Source: Paragonimus skrjabini miyazakii (taxonomy: Eukaryota > Platyhelminthes > Trematoda > Plagiorchiida > Troglotrematidae). Taken from it: DNA of 64,000 nucleotides. A program made the translations under genes and the position numbers. The stretch covers positions 264,303-328,302 of the forward strand of contig JTDE01000104.1 in the NCBI GenBank assembly GCA_014338405.1, written 5' to 3'. The notes below the pieces were generated by a model. The model saw nothing but the letters and a program-made list of their open reading frames with translations, was not told the origin of the DNA and searched no databases. This document shows positions 60,872 to 64,000 of the stretch, one piece after another (the stretch's first letter is position 1; every line of letters begins with the position of its first letter).

Positions 60872-62382
60872 GTAAGTTATGTGCTCTTGTTAGTTGACAT
60901 TCTTTTCCGCAAATTGCCTGCTGAGTCCCAGATCTCGTGTACTGTTGAAGTTCTGTTGTATAATGTTCTAACACCTGGATAATACTTCGTGAATCCTTTC
61001 ATCATTGACCACATACCGATCAGTTCGTTTTATATGCCCACTTCTTACTTGGCCATCAATGCCAGCTCTCAACTGCTGAAAGATTAATTTATTAACAAGT
61101 AGTTTTTAAAAGCATGTTCTCAAGTAAAGCCAGCTGGTTTGCGAATATTACTAGGTTCATTACTCTCTCCGAACAACTTATCCCTTGTATCAAGTTTGAA
61201 TAACACAAGAAGATGAAGTAGAACCTTCGTATAATATTTTCAACCACAAACCTGTAACACATAAAATTAACATAGATAAACAGCTATCCGGAAGTAAATT
61301 AATAACTACCCCTGGATTTGCTAACCAATCTTGACGAAAATTTAAAAAAACTAAGGCAGGCACACTGTAACTGTCATTGGACAAACAACAGAGGCTTCGG
61401 CAAGTGATTGCCAGGTCTTTAATAAACCCTGGCCACTTTACCCATCAATAAAGTCCCATCTGATACACATGTGAGTTGTATGCATACACTTATACGGTGA
61501 CGCATTTTTATGTGATTATAAACATTATCTGTGGATCTAATCTGAAGCCTCTGAAGGGTTTGAAGTTAACACCCAATTGAGATGGCCGAATTTTGAAATA
61601 ATATTCAATCCATCAAAAACTGCTAATACAATAAACGGATAAATCACTTGGTGATCATCGAGAAGACAGAAAGTGCATGTCGACACTCCTGGATTTTTGT
61701 GGGTATTGAATAATTGCTGTGTAACACAGTTTATGTCCATCGAGTATGAAGCAGACAGGGATTGAAAGCATGGGTTTTGCAGTTGAGCAGAGCGAAAACG
61801 GCATTTCAAACATCGAGACAAACAGCATGAAATGCGCACCATGCATTTGGAGTTACAACTGGAGTGAAACTGTCTGATGTGCAAAAACACAACATGTAGT
61901 GAAAAATGTGCAAATTGTGGGTAAAAATGAAAGAACAAACGTTTTGATACGAAATCACACAAAATTCTAGCATAATACTTCAGCTTCTCAGCTGTACCAT
62001 GATGCAGCTTTGCACCCGTAAAAAGAGTTTCATGAATCCGGAACCTTTTTCAAAATGTTAAACAGTTAACAAAATGCTCTTCTGCCTTCTCCAAGAAAAC
62101 TATCAAGTTATGCTTTAAAAATCGTGAATGACAACCCTCTTACTCATTCGATGCGTTATTTGAAAAAAAATGTTGTTTCATGAGCCAACGTACGATAGAC
62201 TGAACAGTTCACTCAATTGCTTAATTTACCCATCTTGAATAGAGATGAGGTGAATCGAAAACCAACCGCTGCTGTCCCACGTGATTGTGTAACTCACACA
62301 TAAATCCAGTTTTAAGCCGCTCCAAGTTAGATGAAAGTACTTAACTCAGTTGTCCTCGTTCACTGGGTCTCAAGAATACCAG

Positions 62383-62522
62383 TAGTTCTTTATTGTCTGT
62401 CTGCCGGTAGGTTCAGCTTTGATTACACATTAAGTGCTACTGGATCATATGTTTGCACCGTTATCCTGTTGATGCTAACTTGTATAAATCATCAGTACTC
62501 ATTTGCAACCAAAACACGTTAA
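62383..62522 (+). CDS. Candidate last exon with hydrophobic tail (option A)
   Basis: If the AG at 62381-62382 is used, two bases complete the split codon to Leu. The frame then runs 46 codons to a TAA at 62520-62522. The C-terminus contains a hydrophobic segment, SYVCTVILLMLTCI, followed by a short basic end, which could be a membrane anchor. The pyrimidine tract is only moderate, and no AATAAA follows closely. Competes with 62669-62904. Confidence 0.25.
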
Positions 62523-62668
62523 TTTTGGTCGACTGAAATCAACCTCCCTGAAAGAGTCAACTGATTCATCTCTTTATCGTCTCCACCCAGAGAGGAGCGA
62601 ATACAATACAAATTAACAGTGTCCTAAACATTATTTGATGCGGAATTCCTACATTGGTCGTTTTACAG

Positions 62669-62904
62669 ATATGCTCTATTGGGTTCGCAAGACCATTTCT
62701 CTGCCAGCTAGTTTTCTACCAAACGTCCGGACAGAAATTTCCGCCACATTCTATGTTATATCAAATGGACGCTGCATCGCTTGCATTAAATGTGGCCTCC
62801 AGTTCATCGAAGATTTTAGGAACCTAATCTTACTGAGACGAGCAGTTACCGCTGAGGCTAAGCGTGTCTTTCCCAAGAGCTACCTATGTGTCGCAAACTT
62901 GTAG
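62669..62904 (+). CDS. Candidate last exon (option B)
   Basis: The acceptor ggtcgttttacag is better than in option A. Two bases complete the split codon to Tyr. The frame is open for 78 codons to TAG at 62902-62904, and an AATAAA sits at 63049-63054. The sequence (e.g. VRKTISLPASFLPN, CIACIKCGLQFIED) has three cysteines and matches no domain I know. No membrane segment is apparent. Only splice phase and the poly(A) signal support it. Confidence 0.28.
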
Positions 62905-63048
62905 GATATTTATTTACTTCGAACAAGTGCTGCTTAAAATGGACTGCTAGTACGTCGATATTGTAGGGAAATCGGGTGAGTATTAGAACGTCAAGAAAAT
63001 GTGAAACTAGTAGAAGACTGCTCAAAATTACTTAGAAGAGGATGTATA

Positions 63049-63054
63049 AATAAA
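63049..63054 (+). promoter_or_regulatory. AATAAA polyadenylation signal
   Basis: About 145 nt beyond the stop of last-exon option B. A plausible 3' end for the long isoform, but such hexamers are common by chance in AT-rich DNA. Confidence 0.3.
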
Positions 63055-64000
63055 ATTTCGTTTATTTAACCCGAGTAAACGAAGTAATTCCTGTCCGCCT
63101 CCATAACTGTACTCATTTCTACAACGACTTTACTACGCTAACCATTTCCATATTTAAGACACATAAGAACACAAGAGGCAAACAAGTCCTGATTGTCCAA
63201 AACATATGTCTCCCATGCGAGAATAATGCAGCTGATACTTAGTTTCATGAAACAAAATCGCCAAAAACCTACTGCTAGGCATACATACTTGATGACTAGT
63301 AACAAGCAAGAAATCGGTCGCTTGCACATGGCGAACGTTTACTATTAAGCACTATTTTTCTATCATACTTTATATACGGATAATGTTGTCTAGAAACTTG
63401 AGGTAGACTGATTTTTTGCACAGTTCCAATTAAACGCACCCAACATCAACACTTATCTACCGACCCAACTGAGTTTCGCACAAACGAACTAACAATTGGG
63501 TTGCCGTCTACAAATGGCTGTTTTACTGCTGTTCAATAGATGTAAACCAGCCGAAGATGGCTGATGTCGTTCAGTTTCCGTAAATACAACTGAAAACTTT
63601 TGAAGGGTCATATGTCAAAAATTACTTGTACATGAAAAGGCGGTTTTAACTGAAATTCATTCAGTAACTGGCGTTAAAATACGGCATTCATTCATCATCC
63701 GTCATATGTTCCTCCGGCGAGCGGTGGTCTTTACGGTCACCTCTATTAGACAATAGGGTTTGACTAATGTTGTCGGCATACTATTCAAAAATGACCAAAG
63801 AGTATTTACAATCTTGTTAACAAACATTTTAATGTGAAGCTTAAAAACAAAGGCACCGGTGCAACGTTTGAACTTTTTACTATTCACAGTGATTTAAAAT
63901 AGTCGAACTTTTGAGCGAACTTCCCATTTTCATCGTTTTTTCATAAAATTAAATATGTGAATATCTTTGAATTGTTCAACTGCGTTAGTCTGAGTACACA

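Larger units (their letters stand above)
60872..64000 (+). other. Downstream of exon 7: intron and unresolved 3' end
   Basis: The gene must continue past the donor at 60872. I see no fourth CUB in the window. Two weak phase-1-compatible last exons are listed separately. The ORF at 61537-61962 (-) is cysteine-rich with no recognisable family and is probably chance. From 63055 to the end I see nothing. Confidence 0.5.

Noticed and set aside
61537..61962. 141-codon cysteine-rich minus-strand frame
   Set aside because: No domain, no splice context and irregular cysteine spacing. Most likely a chance frame.

Overview
The window reads as a eukaryotic, intron-rich and repeat-rich genome assembly (three runs of Ns). 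It is most likely a parasitic flatworm: a digenean trematode, or possibly a diphyllobothriid cestode. The reasons are large introns packed with decayed Penelope-like retroelements (PLEs), and a tRNA-headed short element carrying a hammerhead ribozyme, an arrangement known from the Sm-alpha elements of schistosomes. The species is not determined. There are no bacterial-style genes, rRNA genes, CRISPR arrays or intact autonomous transposons.

One plus-strand protein-coding gene can be assembled from about 14.5 kb to at least 60.9 kb. Its seven exons were chained by splice sites and reading phase: 14491-14596 (signal peptide), 17783-18068 with 19583-19878 (CUB domain 1), 35436-35637 with 46564-46853 (CUB 2), and 57684-58000 with 60514-60871 (CUB 3). 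Every junction is phase-compatible. Every CUB has four cysteines, every CUB is bounded by phase-1 introns, and every CUB is split by one internal intron. The predicted product is a secreted or surface multi-CUB protein of at least 618 residues. A nearby phase-matched alternative last exon (20097-20287) has a hydrophobic C-terminus and an AATAAA signal 10 nt past its stop. It predicts a short one-CUB isoform. Two weak candidates for the true last exon lie at 62.4-62.9 kb.

Region by region: 1-14490 is 5' flank with SINE-like repeats and no supportable gene. Introns 1 and 2 carry SINE fragments. Intron 3 (15.6 kb) holds a dead PLE at 25.0-26.6 kb, the best hammerhead-SINE copy at 26851-27395 (flanked by 9-bp target-site duplications), further copies at 30.6, 33.3 and 34.0 kb, and an unidentified antisense ORF. 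Intron 4 (10.9 kb) holds an inverted PLE pair around a 100-N gap (38.9-40.2 kb), a GC-richer unresolved stretch, a SINE copy and a second, longer dead PLE on the minus strand (43.9-45.95 kb). Intron 5 (10.8 kb) is almost featureless. Intron 6 carries a gap and a SINE fragment.

The most interesting signal is the hammerhead-bearing tRNA-derived SINE. It has an intact ribozyme core with perfect 6-bp stem I and 5-bp stem II, a 428-bp repeat period and a 1.27-unit concatemeric insertion. A second copy keeps the full core. All coordinates and structures were read by eye; no alignment, folding or database search was run.
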